64,000 bases of DNA. Origin: Mycobacterium sp. ACS4331. GTDB taxonomy: Bacteria; Actinomycetota; Actinomycetes; Mycobacteriales; Mycobacteriaceae. The stretch's first letter is position 1. Each line of letters begins with the position of its first letter. The translations under genes and the position numbers were made by a program. This document shows, in pieces, positions 54,850 through 63,108 of the stretch. The notes under the pieces were generated by a model. It was not told the origin of the DNA and searched no databases. It saw only the letters and a list, made by a program, of their open reading frames with translations. Location of the stretch: NCBI RefSeq assembly GCF_001667265.1, contig NZ_LZHW01000102.1, positions 1 to 64,000 of the forward strand, in the 5' to 3' direction.

Positions 54850-57654
54850 TCAGGACTTCAGCATGTTGCGCAGCACGTACTGCAGGATGCCGCCGTTGCG
54901 GTAGTAGTCCGCCTCGCCGGGGGTGTCGATCCGCACCACCGCGTCGAACTCGACCTTCGACCCGTCCTCTTTGGTGGCGGTGACCTTGACCGTCTTCGGC
55001 GTCTTGCCGTTGTTCAGCTCCGTGATGCCCTCGATGTCGAAGGTCTCGGTGCCGTCCAGCTTCAACGACGCCGCGGACTCACCCTGCGGGAACTGCAGCG
55101 GGATGACGCCCATACCGATGAGGTTGGACCGGTGGATGCGTTCGAAGGACTCGGTGATGACGGCCTTGACGCCCAGCAGCGCGGTGCCCTTGGCCGCCCA
55201 GTCACGCGACGAGCCGGAGCCGTACTCCTTGCCGCCGAGGACCACGAGCGGGATGCCGGCCTTCTTGTAGTTCTCCGACGCGTCGTAGATGAACGCCTGC
55301 GGACCGCCATCCTGGGTGAAGTCGCGGGTGTAGCCGCCCGAGACGTCATCGAGGAGCTGGTTGCGAAGGCGGATGTTGGCGAACGTGCCGCGGATCATCA
55401 CCTCGTGGTTGCCGCGCCGCGACCCCAGCGAGTTGAAATCCTTGGGCTGGACGCCGTTGTCCTCCAGGTACTGCGCCGCGGGCGTGCCCTTCTTGATGCT
55501 GCCGGCGGGCGAGATGTGGTCGGTGGTCACCGAATCGCCCAGCAGCGCAAGAACTCTGGCGCCCTTGATGTCGTCGACCGGCTCCGGCTCGGCGGGCATG
55601 CCCTCGAAGTACGGTGCCTTCCGCACGTACGTCGAGTCCTCGGCCCACTCGAAGGTGCTGCCCTCCGGCGTCGGCAGCGAACGCCAGCGCTCGTCGCCCT
55701 TGAACACATCGGCGTAGGAGTCGGAGAACATCTCCCGGTTGATCGACGACGCGATGGTCTCCTCGATCTCGGCGGCGGACGGCCAGATGTCGCGCAGGAA
55801 CACATCGTTGCCGTCGGTGTCCTGACCCAGGGGGTCCGATTCGAAGTCGAAGTCCATCGTGCCGGCCAGGCCGTACGCGATCACCAGCGGCGGGGACGCC
55901 AGGTAGTTCATCTTCACGTCGGGGGAGATGCGTCCCTCGAAGTTGCGGTTACCCGAGAGCACGGCCGCGACCGACAGGTCGTTGTCGTTGATGGCCGCCG
56001 AGATCTCGTCGGGCAGCGGGCCGGTGTTGCCGATGCAGGTGGTGCAGCCGTAACCGCCGAGGTAGTAGCCGAGCTTCTCCAGGTACGGCCACAGGCCGGC
56101 CTTGTTGTAGTAGTCGGTGACGACCTGCGAGCCGGGCGCCATGTTGGTCTTCACCCACGGCTTGGTGCTCAGACCCTTTTCGACGGCCTTCTTGGCCAGC
56201 AGGGCAGCGCCGAGCATGACCGACGGGTTGGAGGTGTTGGTGCAGGACGTGATGCCCGCGACCACGACCGCGCCGTGGTCGAGGACGAACTCGCCACGCT
56301 CGGCGGAGGAGACGGTGACCGGCTTGCTGGGCCGGCCCTCGGAGCCGTTGGCCGCGGACGGCCGGGCGTCGACCGCGCCGTCGTCGGCGAACGACAGCGA
56401 CACCGAGTCGCTGGCCGGGAACGACTCCTCGACAGCCTCGTCGAGCTTGGTCTCCGGCGTCGGGTGGTTCTCCTCGACGTAGTTGTGGATGTCCTTGCGG
56501 AACGCGTTCTTGGCGTCCGACAGTTCGATGCGGTCCTGCGGACGCTTGGGGCCTGAGATGGACGGCACCACGGTGGACAGGTCCAGTTCGAGGTACTCGG
56601 AGAACACCGGCTCCTTGGCCGGGTCGTGCCACATGCCCTGTTCCTTGGCGTAGGCCTCGACGAGTGCGAGCTGCTCGTCGCTGCGACCGGTCAGCCGCAG
56701 GTAGTTGATGGTCTCCTCATCGATCGGGAACATCGCTGCGGTGGAACCGAATTCGGGGCTCATGTTGCCCAGGGTGGCGCGGTTGGCCAGCGGAACTTCG
56801 GCCACGCCCTGGCCGTAGAACTCGACGAACTTGCCGACCACACCATGCTTGCGCAGCATGTCGGTGACCGTGAGCACGACGTCGGTGGCGGTCACGCCCG
56901 GCTTGATCTCGCCGGTCAGCTTGAAGCCGACCACGCGCGGGATCAGCATCGAGACGGGCTGGCCCAGCATGGCGGCCTCGGCCTCGATGCCGCCCACACC
57001 CCAGCCCAGCACGCCCAGGCCGTTCTCCATCGTGGTGTGCGAGTCGGTGCCCACACACGTGTCCGGGTAGGCAACACCGTCACGGGTCATCACGACGCGG
57101 GCCAGGTACTCGATGTTGACCTGGTGCACGATGCCGGTGCCCGGCGGGACGACCTTGAAGTCGTCGAAGGCGCCCTGCCCCCAGCGCAGGAACTGGTAGC
57201 GCTCGCCGTTGCGCTCGTATTCGAGCTCGACGTTGCGTTCGAAGGCGTCGGCGCGACCGAAGACGTCCAGGATCACCGAGTGATCGATGACCATCTCGGC
57301 GGGCGAGAGGGGGTTGACCTTGTTCGGGTCGCCGCCCAGGGCGGCGACGGCCTCGCGCATGGTGGCCAGGTCGACGATGCAGGGCACCCCGGTGAAGTCC
57401 TGCATCAGCACGCGGGCGGGGGTGAACTGGATCTCGATGCTGGGCTCGGCGGTGGGATCCCAGTTCGCCAGCGCCTCGATGTGCTCCTTGGTGATGTTGG
57501 CACCGTCCTCGGTGCGCAGCAGGTTCTCTGCGAGCACCTTGAGGCTGTAGGGGAGTTTCTCGGTGCCGGGCACCGCATCGAGGCGGTAGATCTCGTAGCT
57601 GTTGTCTCCGACCTTGAGCGTGTCATGCGCTCCAAAGGAATTCTTGCTGGTCAC
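54850..57654 (-). CDS. acn: aconitate hydratase
   Basis: 934 residues, AcnA type, interconverts citrate and isocitrate in the TCA cycle. The [4Fe-4S] cysteines lie in VVAGITSCTNTSNPSVM and YGCTTCIGNTGPL. Other motifs are DSHTTMENGLGVLGWGVGG and KEYGSGSSRDWAAKG near the swivel domain. The GTG at 57654 follows GGGAG and a 50-base leader. Promoter, AcnR operator and the acnR gene itself identify the regulation. It is a likely client of the SUF operon. Confidence 0.97.
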   Translation of the reverse strand: MTSKNSFGAHDTLKVGDNSYEIYRLDAVPGTEKLPYSLKVLAENLLRTEDGANITKEHIEALANWDPTAEPSIEIQFTPARVLMQDFTGVPCIVDLATMREAVAALGGDPNKVNPLSPAEMVIDHSVILDVFGRADAFERNVELEYERNGERYQFLRWGQGAFDDFKVVPPGTGIVHQVNIEYLARVVMTRDGVAYPDTCVGTDSHTTMENGLGVLGWGVGGIEAEAAMLGQPVSMLIPRVVGFKLTGEIKPGVTATDVVLTVTDMLRKHGVVGKFVEFYGQGVAEVPLANRATLGNMSPEFGSTAAMFPIDEETINYLRLTGRSDEQLALVEAYAKEQGMWHDPAKEPVFSEYLELDLSTVVPSISGPKRPQDRIELSDAKNAFRKDIHNYVEENHPTPETKLDEAVEESFPASDSVSLSFADDGAVDARPSAANGSEGRPSKPVTVSSAERGEFVLDHGAVVVAGITSCTNTSNPSVMLGAALLAKKAVEKGLSTKPWVKTNMAPGSQVVTDYYNKAGLWPYLEKLGYYLGGYGCTTCIGNTGPLPDEISAAINDNDLSVAAVLSGNRNFEGRISPDVKMNYLASPPLVIAYGLAGTMDFDFESDPLGQDTDGNDVFLRDIWPSAAEIEETIASSINREMFSDSYADVFKGDERWRSLPTPEGSTFEWAEDSTYVRKAPYFEGMPAEPEPVDDIKGARVLALLGDSVTTDHISPAGSIKKGTPAAQYLEDNGVQPKDFNSLGSRRGNHEVMIRGTFANIRLRNQLLDDVSGGYTRDFTQDGGPQAFIYDASENYKKAGIPLVVLGGKEYGSGSSRDWAAKGTALLGVKAVITESFERIHRSNLIGMGVIPLQFPQGESAASLKLDGTETFDIEGITELNNGKTPKTVKVTATKEDGSKVEFDAVVRIDTPGEADYYRNGGILQYVLRNMLKS

Positions 57655-57710
57655 ATCAACTCCCGGCGTTTAGTTGTCACGCCGACGGGCTGTGTCGGCG
57701 CTGTGGACCC

Positions 57711-57716
57711 AGCCTA
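57711..57716 (-). promoter_or_regulatory. -10 hexamer TAGGCT for acn
   Basis: On the minus strand TAGGCT predicts a start near 57704 and a leader of 50 bases. The AcnR palindrome begins 2 bases upstream of it and fills the spacer. Confidence 0.55.
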
Positions 57717-57717
57717 A

Positions 57718-57733
57718 CAGTACGCTTGTACTG
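57718..57733 (-). promoter_or_regulatory. AcnR operator in the acn promoter
   Basis: On the minus strand the sequence is CAGTACAAGCGTACTG, an exact fit to the CAGNACnnncGTACTG site I recall for Corynebacterium glutamicum AcnR. It occupies the spacer between the -10 hexamer and the -35 position, where binding would exclude RNA polymerase. Confidence 0.8.
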
Positions 57734-57805
57734 AATAAGGCTGGGGGTGGTCTCCAGTCTCGTCGCTGCGCGGGCGTGCTGCCACCCCCGATTGGGAACA
57801 TCGAC

Positions 57806-57811
57806 TACCGT
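57806..57811 (+). promoter_or_regulatory. -10 hexamer TACCGT for the Rv1476-like gene
   Basis: TACCGT lies 8 bases before the GTG at 57819, giving a leaderless or near-leaderless mRNA. Confidence 0.45.
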
Positions 57812-57818
57812 TCCGCAC

Positions 57819-58418
57819 GTGACCGCACCGCACACCGTCCCGCACCTGCCGTCGTTCATCCCCTTCGAGGTGTGCACGACGGTCGATCTGGTCCCGGATC
57901 CGCCCGGTGCGGTCGACCAGTGTATGGCCGTGGTGCAGGCGGATGTCGCCAGGGACGGCGTCAGCGCCAGGGGAGTGACCGAGGAGCAGTTCGGCCAGCT
58001 GCAGCAGGTGGTCTCTGACGCGCGCGGCGACGGCATCGATCTGAAGATCGTGGTGATCGACGCCAACCCGTACATCGACACTCCGCTTCGCGACATCGCC
58101 ACCGAGGTGGGTCAGGCCAACCCGGGTTCCACGGTGCTGGCGCTGAGTCCTTCGTTCGCGGGCACCTACAGTCCCACGTTCGACCGGGTGACCCTCGAGG
58201 CCGGCGAGGATCTGGCCAAGACCGGCAATCCGGTGCAATCCGCGCAGAATTTCGTGGGCGAGTTGCAAACGCCCGATTTTCCCTGGATGACGCTGACCAT
58301 CGGGCTCACTGTCGGCGTATTTATCGCCGCAGTCGCGACGCGCCTGCTGCAACGCCGCGCGAGGGCCGCATACGCGCCAAATGTGCAGGCAGGCACCACT
58401 TCTGCCGACCCGTCCTGA
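57819..58418 (+). CDS. membrane protein of unknown function (Rv1476-like)
   Basis: 199 residues. A soluble TPM-like domain (about residues 30-150) with VSDARGDGIDLKIVVIDANP, TPLRDIATEVGQ and TLEAGEDLAKTGNPVQSAQN is followed by one membrane helix (about 158-178, MTLTIGLTVGVFIAAVATRL). The protein is conserved in mycobacteria directly upstream of ripA, which suggests a role in wall remodelling, but its biochemistry is unknown. The GTG at 57819 has a -10 hexamer just upstream. It stands between the acn promoter and ripA. Confidence 0.85.
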   Translation: MTAPHTVPHLPSFIPFEVCTTVDLVPDPPGAVDQCMAVVQADVARDGVSARGVTEEQFGQLQQVVSDARGDGIDLKIVVIDANPYIDTPLRDIATEVGQANPGSTVLALSPSFAGTYSPTFDRVTLEAGEDLAKTGNPVQSAQNFVGELQTPDFPWMTLTIGLTVGVFIAAVATRLLQRRARAAYAPNVQAGTTSADPS

Positions 58419-58461
58419 TCGGCAACCGGACTTCTGCCGCGCCAATTCCGCCATTTCCCAA

Positions 58462-58478
58462 GGTCACTGTTTGGTCAC
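58462..58478. promoter_or_regulatory. MtrA-type direct repeat upstream of ripA
   Basis: The reverse strand reads GTGACC-AAACA-GTGACC, two identical hexamers spaced one helical turn apart, which fits the GTnACC-n5-GTnACC pattern for the response regulator MtrA. MtrA is known to control ripA in mycobacteria. The site is 150 bases before the ripA ATG. Confidence 0.65.
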
Positions 58479-58628
58479 ATTCGGCTAATTACATTTCTGT
58501 AATTTGTGACTAAAGTTTCATTAGCGACTGCTGTGACGTACGGTGCAGAGGATGCCTATTGATGTAGGTGTGCCTCCAGCGACTGGGGGTGCGGGGGCCG
58601 ACCGGTTGAGCCGAGGAGACGGAGTCGC

Positions 58629-60077
58629 ATGAGAAGAATGGTGCCTCTGGGGCGAAGGCTGCCCACGAGAGGCGCATCTCCCTTGGTCATTGCGTCGCTG
58701 GTGCTGGCGACACCTGGACTGTTCGCGCCGCTGGCCGGCGCGGACCCGGAGTCCAATCCCACCAGCCTCGCCGCGCTGATCGCCGAAGTGGCGGAGGCCA
58801 ACCAGCGCCTCGACAGCCTGGGCGCGGAGATTCAGGCCCAGCAGGAGAGCGTCAACAAGGCCATCGTCGACGTGCAGACCGCGCGCGACAACGCGGTCGC
58901 CGCGCAGCGCAACGTCGAAACCAGCGCCGAGGCCGTGAAGGCGGCGAATGCCGCAATCGCCGACGCGCAGAAGCGTTTCAACAACTTCGCCGCGGCCAGC
59001 TATGTCGCCGGCCCGTCGGCCTCCTACCTGTCAGCGGCCACGCCCGAGGACATGATCGCCACGACCACCGTGAGCCGGACGCTGGCCGTCAGCTCCGAAC
59101 AGGTCATGGCCAGCCTGCAGCGCGCCCGCACCGAGCAGGTGAACAAGGAGTCGATGGCCCGGCTGGCCAAGCAGCAGGCGGATGAGGCCGAAGCCAACGC
59201 CAAAGCCAGTCAGGACGGTGCGGTCGAGGCGCTCAAGGCCGCCCAGCAGAAGTTCGGTGACCAGCAGGCTCAGATCACGACGCTGGCCGCGGAGCGGGAA
59301 GCGGCCAAGGCCAAGCTCGCCGCCGCGCGGCCGGCACCCAGCGTGGCCGCGGGCCCGGTGGCCTCGGCTGCGCCCGGTGGGACGCCGGACGCCGTCGCCG
59401 GCCCCCCGGCGCCGGGCGGGGACTGGGATCGCGCTCCGGGTGCTGCCGCGGCGGTGCCCTACGGTGAGGCCAGCCAGTGGGACACCACGCTGCCGATGGT
59501 GCCCAGCGCCTTCGTCTCCGGCGATCCGATCGCGATCATCAACACGGTGCTGCAGATCTCGGCGACGTCGGCGCAGGTCACAGCCGATCTCGGGCGTAAA
59601 TTCCTGGAGAAGCTCGGCATCCTCAAACCCGCCGACACCGGCATCACCAACGGCGCCATCCCGCAGGTGTACGGGGCGCAGGCCGCCGAGTACGTGATCC
59701 GGCGCGCGCAGTCGCAGATGGGCGTGCCGTACTCGTGGGGTGGCGGTAATGCCGCGGGTCCCAGCAGGGGCATCGACTCCGGGGCCAACACCGTGGGCTT
59801 CGACTGTTCAGGTCTGGTGCTGTACGCGTTCGCCGGAGTCGGCATCAAGCTGCCGCACTACTCGGGTTCGCAGTACAACATGGGCCGCAAGATCCCGTCG
59901 TCGCAGATGCGTCGCGGTGACGTCATCTTCTACGGGCCCGGCGGCAGCCAGCACGTCACGATCTACCTGGGCAACAACCAGATGATCGAAGCGCCCTACA
60001 CCGGTTCCCACGTCAAGATCTCGCCGGTGCGCACGAGCGGTATGACGCCGTACGTCGTCCGCTACATCGAATACTGA
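58629..60077 (+). CDS. ripA: peptidoglycan endopeptidase RipA
   Basis: 482 residues. Signal peptide with cleavage after LAGA (residue 38), then a long coiled coil (about 45-245) rich in Ala, Gln and Glu, a Pro-rich linker (about 238-270) and a C-terminal NlpC/P60 domain. The catalytic residues are Cys393 (GFDCSGLV), His442 (GSQHVTIYLG) and Glu454 (QMIEAP), each 10 higher than the M. tuberculosis triad I recall. RipA cleaves the D-Glu/mDAP bond for daughter-cell separation; the coiled coil keeps it inactive until processed. GAGGAG precedes the ATG. ripB follows after 16 bases. Confidence 0.96.
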   Translation: MRRMVPLGRRLPTRGASPLVIASLVLATPGLFAPLAGADPESNPTSLAALIAEVAEANQRLDSLGAEIQAQQESVNKAIVDVQTARDNAVAAQRNVETSAEAVKAANAAIADAQKRFNNFAAASYVAGPSASYLSAATPEDMIATTTVSRTLAVSSEQVMASLQRARTEQVNKESMARLAKQQADEAEANAKASQDGAVEALKAAQQKFGDQQAQITTLAAEREAAKAKLAAARPAPSVAAGPVASAAPGGTPDAVAGPPAPGGDWDRAPGAAAAVPYGEASQWDTTLPMVPSAFVSGDPIAIINTVLQISATSAQVTADLGRKFLEKLGILKPADTGITNGAIPQVYGAQAAEYVIRRAQSQMGVPYSWGGGNAAGPSRGIDSGANTVGFDCSGLVLYAFAGVGIKLPHYSGSQYNMGRKIPSSQMRRGDVIFYGPGGSQHVTIYLGNNQMIEAPYTGSHVKISPVRTSGMTPYVVRYIEY

Positions 60078-60093
60078 CGAAGGACGAGACTCT

Positions 60094-60819
60094 ATGCGTG
60101 ACAAGCTGTTTCGCCGCATGCGTCCGGTGATGCCGGCGCTCGCAGCGATCCTGCTGTCCTTGGCTCTGCTCGTCGGACTCACCCCGGCCACCTCGGGTCT
60201 GGCGGGTGCGGCGCCCGAAGACGGTCAGTGGGATCCCACGCTGCCGAAGCTGCTCAGCGCAGGCGCGCCCGGTGATCCGCTCGCGATCGCCAACGCCTCG
60301 CTTGCCGCCACCGCGCAGGCCACCCAGGCCACCATGGATCTGGGCCGCAAGTTCCTGTCCAGCATCGGTCTGGGTGGGCAGCAGCCCACCGGGGTGGCCG
60401 CCGGACGCGTGCGGGGGCCACAGGCCATCGAGTACGTGATTCGCCGCGGCGGCACGCAGATGGGTGTTCCCTACTCGTGGGGCGGCGGCAAACCGACCGG
60501 GCCGTCGACGGGCGTCGACTCCGGCGCCGGAACCGTCGGGTTCGACTGCTCGGGATTCACCCAGTTCTCCTACGCGGGCGTCGGGGTGCTGATCCCGAAG
60601 TACTCCGGGGACCAGTACAACACCGGGCGCAAGGTGCCCCTGTCGCAGGCCAAGCGTGGCGACCTGCTGTTCTGGGGTCCGGGCGGCAGCCAGCACGTCG
60701 CGATGTTCCTCGGCGGCGGCCGCATGCTGGAGGCCTCCGGGAGCGCCGGCAAGGTGACCGTCAGCCCCGTCCGGACCGCCGGACTGCAGCCCTACGTGGC
60801 CCGCATCATCGAGTCCTGA
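60094..60819 (+). CDS. ripB: peptidoglycan endopeptidase RipB
   Basis: 241 residues: signal peptide (about residues 1-40, SGLAGAAPED), then directly an NlpC/P60 domain without the coiled coil of RipA. Catalytic residues are Cys152 (GFDCSGFTQ), His201 (SQHVAMFLG) and Glu213 (RMLEASG); the spacing is identical to RipA. The domain pair GVPYSWGGG is shared with RipA, and the two are clearly duplicates. It lacks an inhibitory segment, so its control probably differs from that of RipA. AAGGAC precedes the ATG. Confidence 0.95.
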   Translation: MRDKLFRRMRPVMPALAAILLSLALLVGLTPATSGLAGAAPEDGQWDPTLPKLLSAGAPGDPLAIANASLAATAQATQATMDLGRKFLSSIGLGGQQPTGVAAGRVRGPQAIEYVIRRGGTQMGVPYSWGGGKPTGPSTGVDSGAGTVGFDCSGFTQFSYAGVGVLIPKYSGDQYNTGRKVPLSQAKRGDLLFWGPGGSQHVAMFLGGGRMLEASGSAGKVTVSPVRTAGLQPYVARIIES

Positions 60820-60950
60820 ACACCCGCGCGCCGGTGGGGCACGTCGACGGATCCCGAAGTGCCTGGAATAGTTGACTCCGGGCAACGCACGTGCGCCCTC
60901 GGAACGGTCCGGGGAGCGCGTCGAGCCGTGAACGAAGTCGTGCGAAGAAG

Positions 60951-60970
60951 CTGCGCACCCGGGTGCGCAG
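60951..60970. repeat. perfect 20-base palindrome upstream of moxR1
   Basis: CTGCGCACCCGGGTGCGCAG equals its own reverse complement with no spacer, 20 bases before the moxR1 ATG. It could be an operator or a cruciform; the ribosome binding site TGGAGGACG follows it. Confidence 0.6.
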
Positions 60971-60990
60971 GAATGTGGAGGACGTAGTCG

Positions 60991-62121
60991 ATGACATCAC
61001 CAGCTGGGCCGCCCAACTACTCGTCGGCGCCCGGCGCCCATGCGGCGGCACCTTCGGCGGGCGGTTCCGCGGCCGCGCCGCCGAGCACCAACGGGCTGGC
61101 TGCCGAGGTGCACACCATTGAGCGGGCCATCTACGAGGTCAAGCGGATCATCGTGGGGCAGGACCAGCTGGTCGAGCGAATCCTGGTCGGACTGCTGGCC
61201 AAGGGTCACGTCCTGCTCGAGGGTGTGCCGGGTGTGGCCAAGACGCTGGCCGTCGAGACGTTCGCCAAGGTGGTCGGCGGCACGTTCGCCCGCATCCAGT
61301 TCACCCCCGACCTGGTGCCCACGGACATCATCGGCACCCGCATCTACCGGCAGGGCCGCGAGGAGTTCGACATCGAACTCGGTCCCGTGGTGGTCAACTT
61401 CCTGCTCGCCGACGAGATCAACCGCGCACCGGCCAAGGTGCAGTCCGCGCTGCTGGAGGTCATGGCCGAGCGCAAGATCTCGATCGGCGGCAAGACCTAC
61501 CCGCTGCCCAAGCCCTTCCTGGTGATGGCGACTCAGAACCCGATCGAGAACGAGGGCGTCTATCCGCTGCCCGAGGCGCAGCGCGACCGCTTCCTGTTCA
61601 AGATCAACGTCGACTACCCGACGCCCGAGGAGGAGCGCGAGATCATCTACCGGATGGGGGTCACCCCGCCGGAGCCCAAGGCGATCCTCAACCCGGGCGA
61701 TCTTCTGCGCCTGCAGGAACTGGCGGCCAACAACTTCGTCCATCACGCGCTCGTGGACTACGTCGTCCGCGTCATCACCGCGACCCGTCAGCCCGAGCAG
61801 TTCGGTCTGAACGACGTCAAGTCGTGGGTGGCGTTCGGCGCCTCGCCGCGCGCCTCGCTCGGCGTGATCGCCGCGGCCCGCGCGCTGGCCCTGGTCCGCG
61901 GCCGTGACTACGTGATTCCGCAGGACGTCATCGAGGTGATCCCGGATGTGCTGCGGCACCGCCTGGTGCTCACCTACGACGCCCTGGCCGACGACATCGC
62001 GCCTGAGACCGTGATCAACCGCATCCTGCAGACCGTGGCCCTGCCCCAGGTGAATGCTGTTCCGCAGCAGGGTCATTCGGTGCCCACCGGGGTCGGTGCC
62101 GGGGCGGCCAACGGTCGGTGA
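60991..62121 (+). CDS. moxR1: MoxR family AAA+ ATPase MoxR1
   Basis: 376 residues. A low-complexity Pro/Ala N-terminus (about 1-32) is followed by the AAA+ module with Walker A LLEGVPGVAKTLAVE, Walker B FLLADEINRAPAK and the sensor region VMATQNPIENEGVYPLPEAQ. MoxR proteins are chaperone-like ATPases that act with von Willebrand-domain and DUF58 partners, both encoded immediately downstream. The ATG at 60991 is followed by a typical start. Its stop overlaps the DUF58 gene (GTGA). Confidence 0.94.
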   Translation: MTSPAGPPNYSSAPGAHAAAPSAGGSAAAPPSTNGLAAEVHTIERAIYEVKRIIVGQDQLVERILVGLLAKGHVLLEGVPGVAKTLAVETFAKVVGGTFARIQFTPDLVPTDIIGTRIYRQGREEFDIELGPVVVNFLLADEINRAPAKVQSALLEVMAERKISIGGKTYPLPKPFLVMATQNPIENEGVYPLPEAQRDRFLFKINVDYPTPEEEREIIYRMGVTPPEPKAILNPGDLLRLQELAANNFVHHALVDYVVRVITATRQPEQFGLNDVKSWVAFGASPRASLGVIAAARALALVRGRDYVIPQDVIEVIPDVLRHRLVLTYDALADDIAPETVINRILQTVALPQVNAVPQQGHSVPTGVGAGAANGR

Positions 62122-63062
62122 GCGAGCGAAAGCCCGTCCATCCGCCGTCCTTCGGGCGCGGCGAGATCGGCGATCCGAAACTCTCGGCGGCGCTGCGCAC
62201 GCTCGAGCTCACCGTCAAGCGCAAGCTCGACGGTGTGCTGCACGGTGACCACCTCGGTCTGATTCCGGGCCCGGGATCGGAACCGGGGGAGTCGCGGCTC
62301 TACCAGCCCGGTGACGACGTGCGCCGGATGGACTGGTCGGTGACCGCGCGAACCACGCATCCGCACGTGCGGCAGATGATCGCCGACCGGGAGCTGGAGA
62401 CCTGGCTCGTGGTCGACATGTCGGCCAGCCTCGACTTCGGCACCACCGGGTGCGAGAAGCGCGACCTGGCGGTCGCCGCGGCCGCGGCGATCACCTACCT
62501 CAACAGCGGCGGTGGGAACCGGCTCGGCGCGGTGATCTCCAACGGCGACAAGATGGTTCGGGTTCCGGCTCTGTCCGGACGGATGCACGAACAGACCCTG
62601 CTGCGCACCATCGCGACCATGCCCCGGGCACCGCAGGGTGTCCGCGGAGATCTCGCGGCGGCCATCGACGCGCTTCGGCGGCCCGAGCGCCGCCGCGGGA
62701 TGGCGGTGGTGATCAGCGACTTCCTGGGGCCGATCAACTGGATGCGCCCCCTGCGGGCGATCGCCGCGCGGCACGAGGTGCTCGGCATCGAGGTGCTCGA
62801 TCCGCGTGACGTCGAACTGCCCGACGTCGGCGATGTGATCCTGCAGGACACCGAATCCGGTGTGACACGCGAGTTCACGATCGACGAGCGCCTGCGCGAC
62901 GACTTCGAACGCGCCGCGGCCGCGCACCGGCAGGAGGTCGCCCGCACGCTGCGCCGTTGCGGCGCACCGCTGTTGACTCTGCGCACGGACCGCGACTGGA
63001 TCGCCGACATCGTGCGGTTCGTCGCCTCGCGGCGCCGCGGTGCCCTGGCCGGACAGCAGTGA
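62118..63062 (+). CDS. DUF58 domain protein (MoxR partner)
   Basis: 314 residues. The DUF58 signature GPGSEPGESRLYQPGDDVRRMDWSVTARTT (in pieces) precedes a von Willebrand-like fold, TWLVVDMSASLDFGTTG with MIDAS-like DMSAS. Such proteins are thought to be MoxR substrates or cofactors at the membrane. The GTG start overlaps the moxR1 stop, and the VWA gene follows after 46 bases. It corresponds to Rv1480 in M. tuberculosis (from memory). Confidence 0.93.
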   Translation: MSERKPVHPPSFGRGEIGDPKLSAALRTLELTVKRKLDGVLHGDHLGLIPGPGSEPGESRLYQPGDDVRRMDWSVTARTTHPHVRQMIADRELETWLVVDMSASLDFGTTGCEKRDLAVAAAAAITYLNSGGGNRLGAVISNGDKMVRVPALSGRMHEQTLLRTIATMPRAPQGVRGDLAAAIDALRRPERRRGMAVVISDFLGPINWMRPLRAIAARHEVLGIEVLDPRDVELPDVGDVILQDTESGVTREFTIDERLRDDFERAAAAHRQEVARTLRRCGAPLLTLRTDRDWIADIVRFVASRRRGALAGQQ

Positions 63063-63108
63063 GGTGGCGGGGCCACACCACAGCCATGAGAAAGAAGACT
63101 GAGCGTTT

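Noticed and set aside
54826..56556. 576-residue open frame opposite acn
   Set aside because: Val/Leu/Arg-rich shadow of acn codon bias, no motif.
58500..58628. c-di-AMP (ydaO) riboswitch before ripA
   Set aside because: Such elements precede rpf and some NlpC/P60 genes in actinobacteria, but I could not find the conserved boxes in this short leader.
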